The notes under the pieces: generated by a model
Seen by the model: only the letters and a program-made list of their open reading frames with translations
Told to the model about the DNA's origin: nothing
Databases searched by the model: none
Source: Hydrogenophaga sp. RAC07
GTDB taxonomy: Bacteria > Pseudomonadota > Gammaproteobacteria > Burkholderiales > Burkholderiaceae_C
DNA: 64,000 nucleotides
NCBI RefSeq assembly: GCF_001713375.1
Contig: NZ_CP016449.1
Span: forward strand, 806,001-870,000
Direction: 5' to 3'
Shown here: positions 1-7,771 of the stretch, piece after piece
How the letters are laid out: each line of letters starts with the position of its first letter
Position numbering within the stretch: position 1 is the first letter of the stretch
Program-made: the position numbers and the translations under genes

Positions 1-2
1 TG

Positions 3-590
3 CAGGAAAAGCTGCCCGAACAAAGCCAGTTCGCCATTCCGTTTCTCTCCGACATTCCGCTCGTGGGCTCGGCGCTGTTCCGCCACCACCCCATGGTCTA
101 CGCCTGCGTGGCGCTGGTGTTCGGCCTCATCTGGTTTCTGTACCGCACCCGTTCGGGTCTGGTGCTGCGCAGCGTGGGCGAAAGCCCGGAGTCGGCGCAC
201 GCGCTGGGTTACCCGGTGCGCCGCATCCGCCTGATGGCGGTGATGGCCGGCGGCGCGCTGTGTGGCCTGGCCGGGGCCTATGTGTCCACCGTGTACACGC
301 CGCTGTGGGTGGAGGGCATGATCGCCGGCAAGGGCTGGATCGCGCTGGCGCTCACCACCTTTGCCACCTGGCGGCCGGCGCGTGTGTTGCTCGGCGCCTA
401 CCTGTTCGGCGGCGTGACCATGCTGCAGTTCCATCTGCAGGGCATCGGCGTCAACGTGCCCAGCCAGTTCCTGACCATGATGCCGTACCTGGCCACCATC
501 GTGGTGCTGGTGCTGATCTCGCGCAACCCGACCTGGATCCGCATCAACATGCCGACCTCCATCGGGAAACCGTTCTATCCCGGCGCATAA
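3..590 (+). CDS. BMP-type nucleoside/purine ABC transporter permease (5' partial)
   Basis: This is the C-terminal 195 residues of an inner-membrane permease; the reading frame is open to the left edge, so the true start lies outside the window. Hydrophobic segments alternate with short loops, and the stretch around GESPESAHALGYPVRRIR is the cytoplasmic loop that couples to the ATPase in the NupP/NupQ (YufP/YufQ) branch of the BPD/LivM-like permeases. The BMP-family binding protein 110 bp downstream on the same strand supports assignment to a nucleoside or purine base importer. A GTG at 63 would give a shorter protein but cuts a continuous family-like N-terminal sequence. Substrate specificity is inferred from context. 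Confidence 0.85.
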   Translation, partial: QEKLPEQSQFAIPFLSDIPLVGSALFRHHPMVYACVALVFGLIWFLYRTRSGLVLRSVGESPESAHALGYPVRRIRLMAVMAGGALCGLAGAYVSTVYTPLWVEGMIAGKGWIALALTTFATWRPARVLLGAYLFGGVTMLQFHLQGIGVNVPSQFLTMMPYLATIVVLVLISRNPTWIRINMPTSIGKPFYPGA

Positions 591-700
591 TTTCGAGTGC
601 CCATTTTTTGAAGTATCTGCCAGTGCCGATACCCTGCGGGGTGAAGCTCCAAAGCGTGTTTTTTTCGTTCCATCAACCCTCTCAACCCTGAGGTTCACCC

Positions 701-1846
701 ATGACAGATTTGAGCAAACGTTCCCTGATGAAGGTCGCGGCGCTGACCGCGCTGACCAGCGCCGTGCTGATTGGCTGCGGCAAAAAAGAGGAAGCAGTTC
801 CCGCAGCCGCGCCCGCGCCTGCCGTGGTGGAAGCGCCCAAGCCCGAGCCGCTGAAGATCGCGTTCGCCTACGTCGGCCCGGTGGGTGACGGTGGCTGGAC
901 CTTTGCGCACGACAACGGCCGCAAGGCGATCGAAGCCGAATTCGGCGACAAGGTCGTGACCAGCTTCGTGGAAAACGTGCCCGAGAGCGCCGACGCCGAG
1001 CGCGTGATCCGCGATCTGGCCGGCCAGGGCAACAAGCTGATCTTCGGCACCACCTTCGGCTACATGGAGCCCATGCTCAAAGTCGCGCCCGACTTCAAGG
1101 ACGTGAAGTTCGAGCACGCCACCGGCTACAAGACCGCCGAGAACATGCGCACCTACGACAGCCGCACCTACGAAGGCGCGTACATGGCCGGCGTGATCGC
1201 CGGCAGCATGACCAAGAGCAACAAGCTCGGTGTGGTGGCCTCGATCCCAATCCCGGAAGTGATCCGCAACATCAACAGCTTCACCCTGGGCGCGCAGTCG
1301 GTGAACCCCAAGGTCACCACCAGCGTGGTCTGGGTCAACGGCTGGTTCGATCCACCGAAGGAAACCGAAGCCGCGACCTCGCTGATCAACGGCGGCGCCG
1401 ACGTGCTGTTCCAGAACACCGACTCGTCGGCCGTGCTGCAAACCGCCGAGAAGCTGGGCAAGCGCGCCTTCGGTTGGGACTCCGACATGACCGCCTACGG
1501 CCCCAAGGCTCACCTGGGCTCGGCCATCATCAACTGGGCGCCGTACTACATCAAGGCCACCAAGGACGCGCTGGAAGGCACCTGGACCACCGGCGGCGTG
1601 TGGTGGGGTGTGAAGGAAGGCGCCATTGACATGGTGTCCGTGGCCGAAGACGTGCCTGCCGAAACCAAAGCCAAGGTGGACAGCATCCGCGCTGGTTTGA
1701 AAGACGGCAGCTTCTCCATCTGGAAGGGCCCGATCATGGGGCAGGACGGCAAGGAAGTGCTGGCCGCCGACGTGGTCGCTGACGACAAGTTCCTCGGTGG
1801 CGTGAAGTTCTACGTCAAGGGCGTTGAAGGCAAAGTCCCCAACTGA
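701..1846 (+). CDS. BMP family ABC transporter substrate-binding lipoprotein
   Basis: A 381-residue periplasmic solute-binding protein of the BMP/Med (PnrA-like) family that captures purine nucleosides or related purines for the permease upstream. The N-terminus has a charged start, a hydrophobic core and a lipobox ending at Cys (AVLIGCGKKEE), so it is probably a lipoprotein, followed by an Ala/Pro linker. The mature part opens with IAFAYVGPVGDGGWTFAHD, the typical first strand of this family, and includes FVENVPESADAERVIRDLA. A 110-bp untranslated stretch separates it from the permease and a hairpin follows its stop. A second, non-lipoprotein BMP paralog lies at 4023. Confidence 0.9.
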   Translation: MTDLSKRSLMKVAALTALTSAVLIGCGKKEEAVPAAAPAPAVVEAPKPEPLKIAFAYVGPVGDGGWTFAHDNGRKAIEAEFGDKVVTSFVENVPESADAERVIRDLAGQGNKLIFGTTFGYMEPMLKVAPDFKDVKFEHATGYKTAENMRTYDSRTYEGAYMAGVIAGSMTKSNKLGVVASIPIPEVIRNINSFTLGAQSVNPKVTTSVVWVNGWFDPPKETEAATSLINGGADVLFQNTDSSAVLQTAEKLGKRAFGWDSDMTAYGPKAHLGSAIINWAPYYIKATKDALEGTWTTGGVWWGVKEGAIDMVSVAEDVPAETKAKVDSIRAGLKDGSFSIWKGPIMGQDGKEVLAADVVADDKFLGGVKFYVKGVEGKVPN

Positions 1847-1873
1847 GATCGGCCCTGCCGCGCACTTGAAAAG

Positions 1874-1895
1874 AAAGCCGCCTCCGGGCGGCTTT
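1874..1895 (+). terminator. Hairpin after the first BMP gene
   Basis: AAAGCCGCC at 1874-1882 pairs perfectly with GGCGGCTTT at 1887-1895 around a TCCG loop, 27 bases after the BMP stop codon. The A/T-flanked stem is a common intrinsic terminator form in betaproteobacteria, though only three T residues lie in the stem and none follow. It may attenuate rather than fully stop readthrough into the Rieske gene. Confidence 0.65.
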
Positions 1896-1915
1896 CCTGC
1901 TTGAAAGAGACCTCG

Positions 1916-2929
1916 ATGATCGAACAGCAACTCTGGCACCCCGTGATCGCATCGACTCAGGTGCGCGAGGCGCCTGTGGCTTGTTCGCTGCTCGGGCAGT
2001 CGCTGGTGCTCTGGCGCGATCCCGGGCACGACGGTGACCGGGTGCACGCATGGGCCGACCAGTGCCCGCACCGCGGCGCGCAGCTCTCGCTGGGCCGCGT
2101 GCTGATCGGCCTGCACGGCGCACGGCTGGAGTGCCCTTACCACGGCTGGCAGTTCGGCCACACCGGCCAGTGCCAGCACATTCCCGCCGCACCCGACTTC
2201 ACGCCGCCCGCCGGCCATGTGGCCACGGTGTTCGAAGCGCGCGAGCGTTACGGGCTGGTGTGGGTGCGGCTGCAGGCGCCCAAGGCCTCGCTCGGCGCGC
2301 TCGATGACATCCCCGGGTTCGAGGTTGGGGTTGACGCAGGCTGGCGACGCGTCGTCTGTGGCCCTTACGAACTCAACACCGGCGCACCGCGCCTGGTGGA
2401 AAACTTCCTCGACCTCAGCCACTTCGGCTTCGTGCACGAAGGCTGGCTGGGTGAACGCAACCATGCGAAGGTGGACACGGGCCAGGTGGAAGAGGGCGCT
2501 CATGCGCTCGCCGTGATCGGCGCCCGCGCCTGGCAACCCCGCGCTTACGCCGGTGCCGACGAGGGCGCGTGGATCCACTACCGCTACGACGTGCCCCACC
2601 CGTTCGCTGCCGTTCTGCGCAAGGACGCGAGCGAGGGCGACCCGGTGAGCAACGCAATTGCGCTGTTCATCCGCCCCGACGGTGACACCGTGTGCACCGC
2701 CTGGTTCGTGATGGCCACGCAGGGCGACACCTCGACCGATCAGGAACTGGTCGACTTCCAGGACACCGTGTTTGCACAGGACCGCCCGGTGGTCGAATCG
2801 CAGACCCCACGCACCCTGCCCATCGGCCGCACCGCGACGGTGACCGAAGTGCACGGACCCGCCGACCGGGTGTCGAGCGCGTACCGCCGGTATTTGAAAC
2901 GCCTGGGCATCGTCCTGGGCACCTGTTGA
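1916..2929 (+). CDS. Rieske non-haem iron oxygenase, methylxanthine N-demethylase-like
   Basis: A 337-residue cytoplasmic oxygenase alpha-type subunit. The Rieske [2Fe-2S] motif C-x-H-x(n)-C-x2-H is visible as CPHRGAQLSLG... and CPYHGW (about residues 47-69). The mononuclear iron facial triad begins at DLSHFGFVHEG. The order of blocks (LWHPV near the start, ERYGLVWVRL, NFLDLSHFGFVH, and VFAQDRPVVESQ near the C-terminus) resembles what I recall of NdmA/NdmB-type methylxanthine demethylases. The ATG at 1916 is chosen over the TTG at 1901 because the family starts here. No reductase gene is nearby. Its place between purine transport and deaminase genes suggests a purine or alkylpurine substrate, which is inference. 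Confidence 0.8.
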   Translation: MIEQQLWHPVIASTQVREAPVACSLLGQSLVLWRDPGHDGDRVHAWADQCPHRGAQLSLGRVLIGLHGARLECPYHGWQFGHTGQCQHIPAAPDFTPPAGHVATVFEARERYGLVWVRLQAPKASLGALDDIPGFEVGVDAGWRRVVCGPYELNTGAPRLVENFLDLSHFGFVHEGWLGERNHAKVDTGQVEEGAHALAVIGARAWQPRAYAGADEGAWIHYRYDVPHPFAAVLRKDASEGDPVSNAIALFIRPDGDTVCTAWFVMATQGDTSTDQELVDFQDTVFAQDRPVVESQTPRTLPIGRTATVTEVHGPADRVSSAYRRYLKRLGIVLGTC

Positions 2930-2939
2930 AGGATTCGAG

Positions 2940-3950
2940 ATGACCATGACCGCCGCCGAACTTGCCGCCGCCATTCCCAAGGCCGAGTTGCACATCCACA
3001 TTGAAGGTTCACTGGAGCCCGAGCTGATCTTTGCTCTCGCGCAGCGCAACGGCCTGAGCCTGCCGTACGCGAGCGTGGAGGCGCTGCGCGAGGCCTACGC
3101 CTTCACCAACCTGCAGAGCTTTCTGGACATCTACTACGCCGGCGCCAGCGTGCTGCTGCACGAAGCCGATTTCCACGACATGGCCTGGGCCTACTTCCTG
3201 CACGCCAAGGCCGACAACGTGGTGCACGCCGAACTCTTCTTCGATCCGCAGACCCACACCGCGCGCGGTGTGCCCATGGCCACCGTGATCAAAGGTCTGG
3301 CCAGCGCCTGCGCACGCGCGCAGGCCGAGCTGGGCATCAGCGCCGAACTCATCCTGTGTTTCCTGCGCCACCTGAGCGAAGAAGACGCCTTTGCCACGCT
3401 GGAAGCCGCGCTGCCGTACCGTGAACACTTCATCGGCGTGGGCCTGGATTCGAGCGAGGTGGGGCACCCGCCGAGCAAGTTCTCGCGCGTGTTCGCGCGC
3501 TGCCGAGAGCTTGGCCTGCGCATCGTGGCGCACGCAGGAGAAGAAGGGCCGCCGGCCTACATCTGGGAAGCGCTGAACGACCTCAAGACCGAACGCATCG
3601 ACCACGGCGTGCGCTCACTCGAAGACCCGGCGCTCGTCACCGAGCTGGCCCGCCGCCGCACACCGCTCACTGTGTGCCCGCTGTCCAACCTCAAGCTCTG
3701 CGTGGTGAACGACCTGCGCGATCACCCCATGAAACGCTTGCTCGACGCTGGCCTGTGCGCCATGGTGAATTCAGACGACCCGGCCTACTTTGGCGGCTAC
3801 ATGAACGCCAACTTCGTGCAGACGGTGCAGGCGCTCGACCTGTCGCGCGACGACGTGATCACGCTGGCGCGCAACAGCTTTGAAGCGAGCTTTGTGGGCG
3901 ACGCGCGTCGCGCGGAGTTGATGGCCTTGCTGGACAGCGCCATCGCCTAA
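2940..3950 (+). CDS. Adenosine deaminase family protein, probably adenine deaminase type
   Basis: A 336-residue zinc hydrolase of the amidohydrolase superfamily. The metal-binding HxH is in AELHIHIEGSLEPE near the N-terminus, the third ligand region is RIVAHAGEE, and the last catalytic Asp is in NSDDPAYFGGY. SNLKLCVV and VGLDSSEVGHPPSKF are more typical of the bacterial adenine deaminase subgroup (Ade2/AAH1-like) than of classical adenosine deaminase, so the product is likely hypoxanthine from adenine. AAGGA sits 6 bases before the ATG, and the gene starts 10 bases after the Rieske stop, so the two are probably co-transcribed. Confidence 0.88.
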   Translation: MTMTAAELAAAIPKAELHIHIEGSLEPELIFALAQRNGLSLPYASVEALREAYAFTNLQSFLDIYYAGASVLLHEADFHDMAWAYFLHAKADNVVHAELFFDPQTHTARGVPMATVIKGLASACARAQAELGISAELILCFLRHLSEEDAFATLEAALPYREHFIGVGLDSSEVGHPPSKFSRVFARCRELGLRIVAHAGEEGPPAYIWEALNDLKTERIDHGVRSLEDPALVTELARRRTPLTVCPLSNLKLCVVNDLRDHPMKRLLDAGLCAMVNSDDPAYFGGYMNANFVQTVQALDLSRDDVITLARNSFEASFVGDARRAELMALLDSAIA

Positions 3951-3961
3951 AATCCACCTCC

Positions 3962-3993
3962 AGCGAGCCCGGTGCTTCCCCGGCTCGCTTTTT
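3962..3993 (+). terminator. Intrinsic terminator after the deaminase gene
   Basis: AGCGAGCC at 3962-3969 pairs with GGCTCGCT at 3982-3989, leaving a 12-base loop, and five T residues follow. It lies 12 bases past the deaminase stop and separates that transcript from the second BMP gene. Confidence 0.85.
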
Positions 3994-4022
3994 CATTCAC
4001 GGAAGCCATGTAGAGGACCACC

Positions 4023-5117
4023 ATGTACAAAAACCTCGTGGCCCGGTGCGCCTGCGCACTGGCGGTCGCCAGTTTTTCCATCCCTTTTTCCACCCACGCA
4101 CAGGCACCGGCCACCGCGCCGCTGAAGGCCGCGTTCGTCTATGTGGCGCCGCTCACGCCCGCAGGCTGGGTGCGCCAGCATGAGCAGGGGCGCCTGGCGG
4201 TGCAGGCCGCGCTGGGCAACCGCGTGCAGACCAGCTTTGTGGAGAACGTGCCCGAAGGGGCCGATGCCGAGCGCGTGATCCGCGATCTGGCGCGACAGGG
4301 CAACCGCATCATCTTCACGCCGAGCTTTGGCTACATGGAGCCCACGCTCAAGGTGGCGCGCGAATTCCCCGATGTGAAGTTCGAATCCATCACCGGCTAC
4401 AAGACCGCGCCCAACGTGGCGACGGCCAACGCGCGCTACTACGAAGGCCGCTACCTTGCCGGTGTGGCAGCCGGGCGTCTGGCCACGCAGGCGGGTTACG
4501 TGGCGGGCTTTCCCATCCCCGAGGTGATCCAGGGCATCAACGCGTTCACGCTGGGCATGCGTTCGGTCAATCCCAAGGCCACCGTGCGCGTGGTGTTCCT
4601 GGGTGAGTGGTTCAACCCGCCGCGCGAGCGCGATGCGGCCATGACCCTCATGAACCAGGGCGCCGAGGTGCTGGCGTTTCACACCGGCTCCACCGCCGTG
4701 ATGACTGCGGCGCAGGAGCGCGGCAAGCTCGCCGTGGCTTACCACTCCGACATGCGCCAGTTCGGACCCGACGCGCAGATCGTCGCCGTGACCCACCTCT
4801 GGGGCGACTACTACACGCGCCGCGTGCAGGCCGTGCTCGAGGGCACATGGCAAAGCGGCAGCGTGTGGGGCGGTGTGAAGGAGGGCATGGTCCGCGTCGA
4901 CGGTTTCGGCCCCAAGGTGCCCGCCGCGGTTCGGGACGAGGTGCTGGCACGCCAGGCCGACATGGCCGCGGGCCGCCTGCATGTCTTTGCCAGCGCCGCC
5001 GGTGTGCGCGACAACGAAGGCAATACCGCGATCGCGGCCGGCAAGTCGCTCAGCGATGCCGAAATCCTGGGCATGAAGTGGCTGGCCGACGGCGTGCTGG
5101 CCAAGATCGACCGATAA
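4023..5117 (+). CDS. Second BMP family substrate-binding protein
   Basis: A 364-residue paralog of the protein at 701. It shares FVENVPEGADAERVIRDLARQGN, FGYMEPTLKVA, FESITGYKTAPN and the C-terminal WGGVKEGMV block, but has an ordinary signal peptide (cleavage after about THAQA) rather than a lipobox Cys. It is therefore probably a soluble periplasmic protein. It has its own terminator upstream and no permease or ATPase beside it, so it probably shares the neighbouring transporter or feeds a distant one. The ligand is likely a purine nucleoside or base. Confidence 0.88.
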   Translation: MYKNLVARCACALAVASFSIPFSTHAQAPATAPLKAAFVYVAPLTPAGWVRQHEQGRLAVQAALGNRVQTSFVENVPEGADAERVIRDLARQGNRIIFTPSFGYMEPTLKVAREFPDVKFESITGYKTAPNVATANARYYEGRYLAGVAAGRLATQAGYVAGFPIPEVIQGINAFTLGMRSVNPKATVRVVFLGEWFNPPRERDAAMTLMNQGAEVLAFHTGSTAVMTAAQERGKLAVAYHSDMRQFGPDAQIVAVTHLWGDYYTRRVQAVLEGTWQSGSVWGGVKEGMVRVDGFGPKVPAAVRDEVLARQADMAAGRLHVFASAAGVRDNEGNTAIAAGKSLSDAEILGMKWLADGVLAKIDR

Positions 5118-5172
5118 GCCCCATGTTGCTTTCGGTATGTCGACATCGGTCGATGCCACTAAGCTCGTGCCC

Positions 5173-6453
5173 ATGAAAGCCTACCGAGCGTCCATCCTGC
5201 GTTTTGCCGACGACCAGACCCCCGTGTTCGAGGCCGACGGCCTGCTGGTCGTGGGGCCGGATGCGACCGGTCAATCGGTCGTGCGCGCCGTGGGCGACCA
5301 CGCCGCGCTGATCGACCGCTACCCCGGCGTGGCGGTGGAAGACCTGCGCGGCAAGATCATCGCGCCGGGTTTTGTGGACATGCACATCCACTACCCGCAG
5401 ACCGATGTGATCGGCGCACCGGCGGCGGGCCTGTTGCCCTGGCTGGAAAACTACACCTTTCCACACGAGTCGCGCTTTCACGATGGCGAGCACGCGGGTG
5501 AGGTGGCCAGCTTCTTCTTTGACGAGTTGAACCGCCACGGCGTGACCACTGCGCTGACCTTTGCAACGTCGCATCCGGCGTCGGTGACCGCTGCGTTTGA
5601 AGAGGCGCAACGCCGAGGCTTGCGCTTCATCACCGGCAAGGTGCTGCAGGACCGAAACAGCCCCGACGGTGTGCGCGACGACACCGAACAAAGCCTTGTC
5701 GACACCGAGGCGCTGATCCAGCGCTGGCACGGCGTGGACCGCCTGGGCTACGCGATCACCCCGCGCTTTGCGCCCACCAGCACGCCGGCGCAGCTGCGCG
5801 GTGCGGGCGATCTGGCTGCCAAGTACCCCGATGTGTGGATCCAGTCGCACGTGGCCGAGAACCTGGACGAGGTGCGCTGGGCGGCCGAACTTTTCCCCAA
5901 GTCGCGCAGCTACCTGGGTGTGTATGGCGACTTCGGCCTGCTGCGTGAGCGTGCGGTGTACGCGCACTGCATCCACTTCGACGCCGCCGACCGCGCGCAG
6001 ATGGCGCGGACCGGTGCGGTTGCGGCGGTGAGCCCCACCAGCAACCTGTTTCTGGGCAGCGGCTTCTTCGACTTTGCAGCGGCTGACGCGGCCGGCATGG
6101 GCTACGGCCTGGCCAGCGACGTGGGCGGCGGCACCAGCTTCTCGCCGTTTCACACCATGCTCGCAGCCTATTGCGTGGGCCGCGAAGGGCAGAGCAAGAC
6201 GGGGCAGAGCCTCACGCCGGGTCAGCTGTGGTGGCAGCACACGGCGGGAGCTGCGCGCGCGCTCGGCCTGGAGGGTGTGGTGGGCAATCTGCAGCCCGGG
6301 AACGAGGCCGACTTCGTGGTGCTCGACCCAAAGGCCACACCGCTGCTGGCGCGCAAGACCGCTCAGGCGAGCAACCTGGATGAACTGCTGTTTGCCCTGA
6401 TCGTGCTGGGTGATGACCGGGTGATCGCGCGCACGGTGATCGCCGGACGGTAG
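5173..6453 (+). CDS. guaD: Guanine deaminase
   Basis: A 426-residue amidohydrolase that converts guanine to xanthine and ammonia. The zinc motif is GFVDMHIHYPQTD, and further metal or catalytic residues lie in QSHVAENLDE, YAHCIHFD and LASDVGGGTSFS, the normal guanine deaminase set. The ATG at 5173 (MKAYRASILRF) is preferred to the one at 5137 because family proteins start at this point; neither has a strong ribosome-binding site. With the deaminase at 2940 it would deliver hypoxanthine and xanthine to a xanthine dehydrogenase, which is not in this window. Confidence 0.92.
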   Translation: MKAYRASILRFADDQTPVFEADGLLVVGPDATGQSVVRAVGDHAALIDRYPGVAVEDLRGKIIAPGFVDMHIHYPQTDVIGAPAAGLLPWLENYTFPHESRFHDGEHAGEVASFFFDELNRHGVTTALTFATSHPASVTAAFEEAQRRGLRFITGKVLQDRNSPDGVRDDTEQSLVDTEALIQRWHGVDRLGYAITPRFAPTSTPAQLRGAGDLAAKYPDVWIQSHVAENLDEVRWAAELFPKSRSYLGVYGDFGLLRERAVYAHCIHFDAADRAQMARTGAVAAVSPTSNLFLGSGFFDFAAADAAGMGYGLASDVGGGTSFSPFHTMLAAYCVGREGQSKTGQSLTPGQLWWQHTAGAARALGLEGVVGNLQPGNEADFVVLDPKATPLLARKTAQASNLDELLFALIVLGDDRVIARTVIAGR

Positions 6454-6465
6454 TCCAAACAGCCG

Positions 6466-6504
6466 CCCCTCACCCCAGCCCTCTCCCCAGAGGGGCGAGG
6501 GAGC
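6466..6504. repeat. Short palindromic CCCTCACCCC...GAGGGAGC element
   Basis: A C-rich half (CCCCTCACCCCAGCCCTCTC) is followed by a G-rich half ending AGAGGGGCGAGGGAGC. This sequence type recurs between genes in many proteobacteria. It lies 12 bases after guaD and can form a stem, so it may also serve as the guaD terminator. Confidence 0.55.
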
Positions 6505-6552
6505 AAAACCCGCAACGGATGAAGTGCCTTCATCCAGAGGCATCAAGGGTCC

Positions 6553-6646
6553 GGCTCCGCCGGCCCGAGATGCCGTCCCCCCTCCCAGCGCCGAAGGCGC
6601 GCCAGAGAGGGGGGAAGCCGCGTCAGCGGCGCAGGGGGGAGCTCCT
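6553..6646. repeat. 94-bp intergenic repeat, copy 1
   Basis: Runs from GGCTCCGCCGGCCCGAGATG to GGGGGGAGCTCCT. It is nearly identical to the copy at 6656-6749, with two substitutions by eye. The unit contains internal inverted segments (GCGCCGAAGGCGC, and CCGCGTCAGCGG), so the RNA or single strand would fold strongly. The copies are 103 bases apart start to start. It is noncoding. Confidence 0.85.
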
Positions 6647-6655
6647 CGCTGTTTC

Positions 6656-6749
6656 GGCTCCGCCGGCCCAAGATGCCGTCCCTCCTCCCAGCGCCGAAGG
6701 CGCGCCAGAGAGGGGGGAAGCCGCGTCAGCGGCGCAGGGGGGAGCTCCT
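6656..6749. repeat. 94-bp intergenic repeat, copy 2
   Basis: Second tandem copy of the element at 6553. Its last bases overlap the stop codon of the minus-strand cydB gene (stop at 6748-6750). The region 6454-6747 between guaD and cydB holds only these repeats and the palindromic element at 6466; I see no gene in it. Confidence 0.85.
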
Positions 6750-7746
6750 AGTTGTAGGTGAGGTCGCGGGCTTTGCCCCAGAAGACGCGGTACATGAAGA
6801 CCGTGTAGACGATGATCACCGGCAGCGTGATCGCCACACCGATGAAGATCACCGTGAGTGCCTCGGTGCCGATGGCCGCCTCCCACACCGTCATGCGGCC
6901 GATCACGATGTCGGGGTAGATGCTGTACGACAGGCCGAAGAAGGCCAGCACGAAGATCAGCACGGTGGACACGAACACCACCCAGCCGTAGCCGGCTTTC
7001 ACCACCTCGGGGTGCGTCACCACCCAGCGCACGGCAAAGAACGCGATGGCGCAGCTCAGTGGCACGGGCAGCAGTGCAAACACCTCGGGCACGCCGAACC
7101 ATTTGTCCACCACCGCCGGGTTCACCAGCGGGGTGGCGGCCGAGATCGCCACCAGCGCCACCCCCATGGGCCAGAGCACGCGCCGCGCCCAGAAGACCGC
7201 GCGCAACTGCAGCTCGCCGTCGGTCTTCATGATCAGCCAGCCCGCGCCCAGCAGGATGTAGGCGGCCGGCAGCGTGATGGCGATGCCCAGGCTGAACGCG
7301 AGGCCCAGCGGACCGGGCTGAAAGGCGGTGATGTAGCTGCCCAGCATCCAGCCCTGCGCGCTGCTGGCGAGCAACGAGCCGGCAAAGAACGCGTTGTTCC
7401 AGAAGCCCTTGAACTGAAGTGGCGCTTTCACCCGGAAGTCGAACGCCACACCGCGCAGGATCAGTCCGATCAGCATGATGGCCACGGGCAGATACAGCGC
7501 CTGCAGCACCAGGCCATGCGCAAACGGAAAGGCCACCAGCAAGACACCCACGCCCAGCACCAGCCAGGTTTCATTGGCGTCCCAGAACGGGCCGATGCTC
7601 GCGATCATGGTGTCCTTCTGGCTTTCGCTGGCCAGCGGCAGCAGCAGACCCACACCGAGGTCGTAGCCGTCGAGCACCACATAGGCCAGCAGGGACAGGC
7701 CCATCACGGCGAGGAAGATCAGGGGGAGGAATTCGGCCCAGGTCAT
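6748..7746 (-). CDS. cydB: Cytochrome bd ubiquinol oxidase subunit II
   Basis: A 332-residue polytopic inner-membrane protein, partner of CydA in the quinol oxidase that reduces oxygen to water without proton pumping. It starts MTWAEFLPLIFLAVMG and contains YVVLDGYDLGVGLLLP and the WDANETWLVLG block, all hallmarks of CydB/CioB. The ATG at 7746 is chosen because upstream codons read into cydA sequence without family similarity; GGAGA lies in front. It begins 25 bases after the cydA stop, so the genes form one operon. No cydX-like small gene follows; the stop codon runs into the 94-bp repeat. Confidence 0.95.
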   Translation of the reverse strand: MTWAEFLPLIFLAVMGLSLLAYVVLDGYDLGVGLLLPLASESQKDTMIASIGPFWDANETWLVLGVGVLLVAFPFAHGLVLQALYLPVAIMLIGLILRGVAFDFRVKAPLQFKGFWNNAFFAGSLLASSAQGWMLGSYITAFQPGPLGLAFSLGIAITLPAAYILLGAGWLIMKTDGELQLRAVFWARRVLWPMGVALVAISAATPLVNPAVVDKWFGVPEVFALLPVPLSCAIAFFAVRWVVTHPEVVKAGYGWVVFVSTVLIFVLAFFGLSYSIYPDIVIGRMTVWEAAIGTEALTVIFIGVAITLPVIIVYTVFMYRVFWGKARDLTYN

Positions 7747-7771
7747 GTGTTGTGTCTCCGTCTCGATTCGG

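Noticed and set aside
591..700. Possible purine riboswitch in the leader of the first BMP gene
   Set aside because: I cannot see the conserved three-way junction elements, and such riboswitches are rare in betaproteobacteria.
695..3049. Long minus-strand open frame of 784 codons
   Set aside because: It lies opposite three well-supported plus-strand genes and its His/Gly/Val-rich sequence matches no family; it is a GC-bias shadow.
6553..6749. CRISPR-like array
   Set aside because: Only two long units with a 9-base spacer and no cas genes; it is a tandem intergenic repeat.
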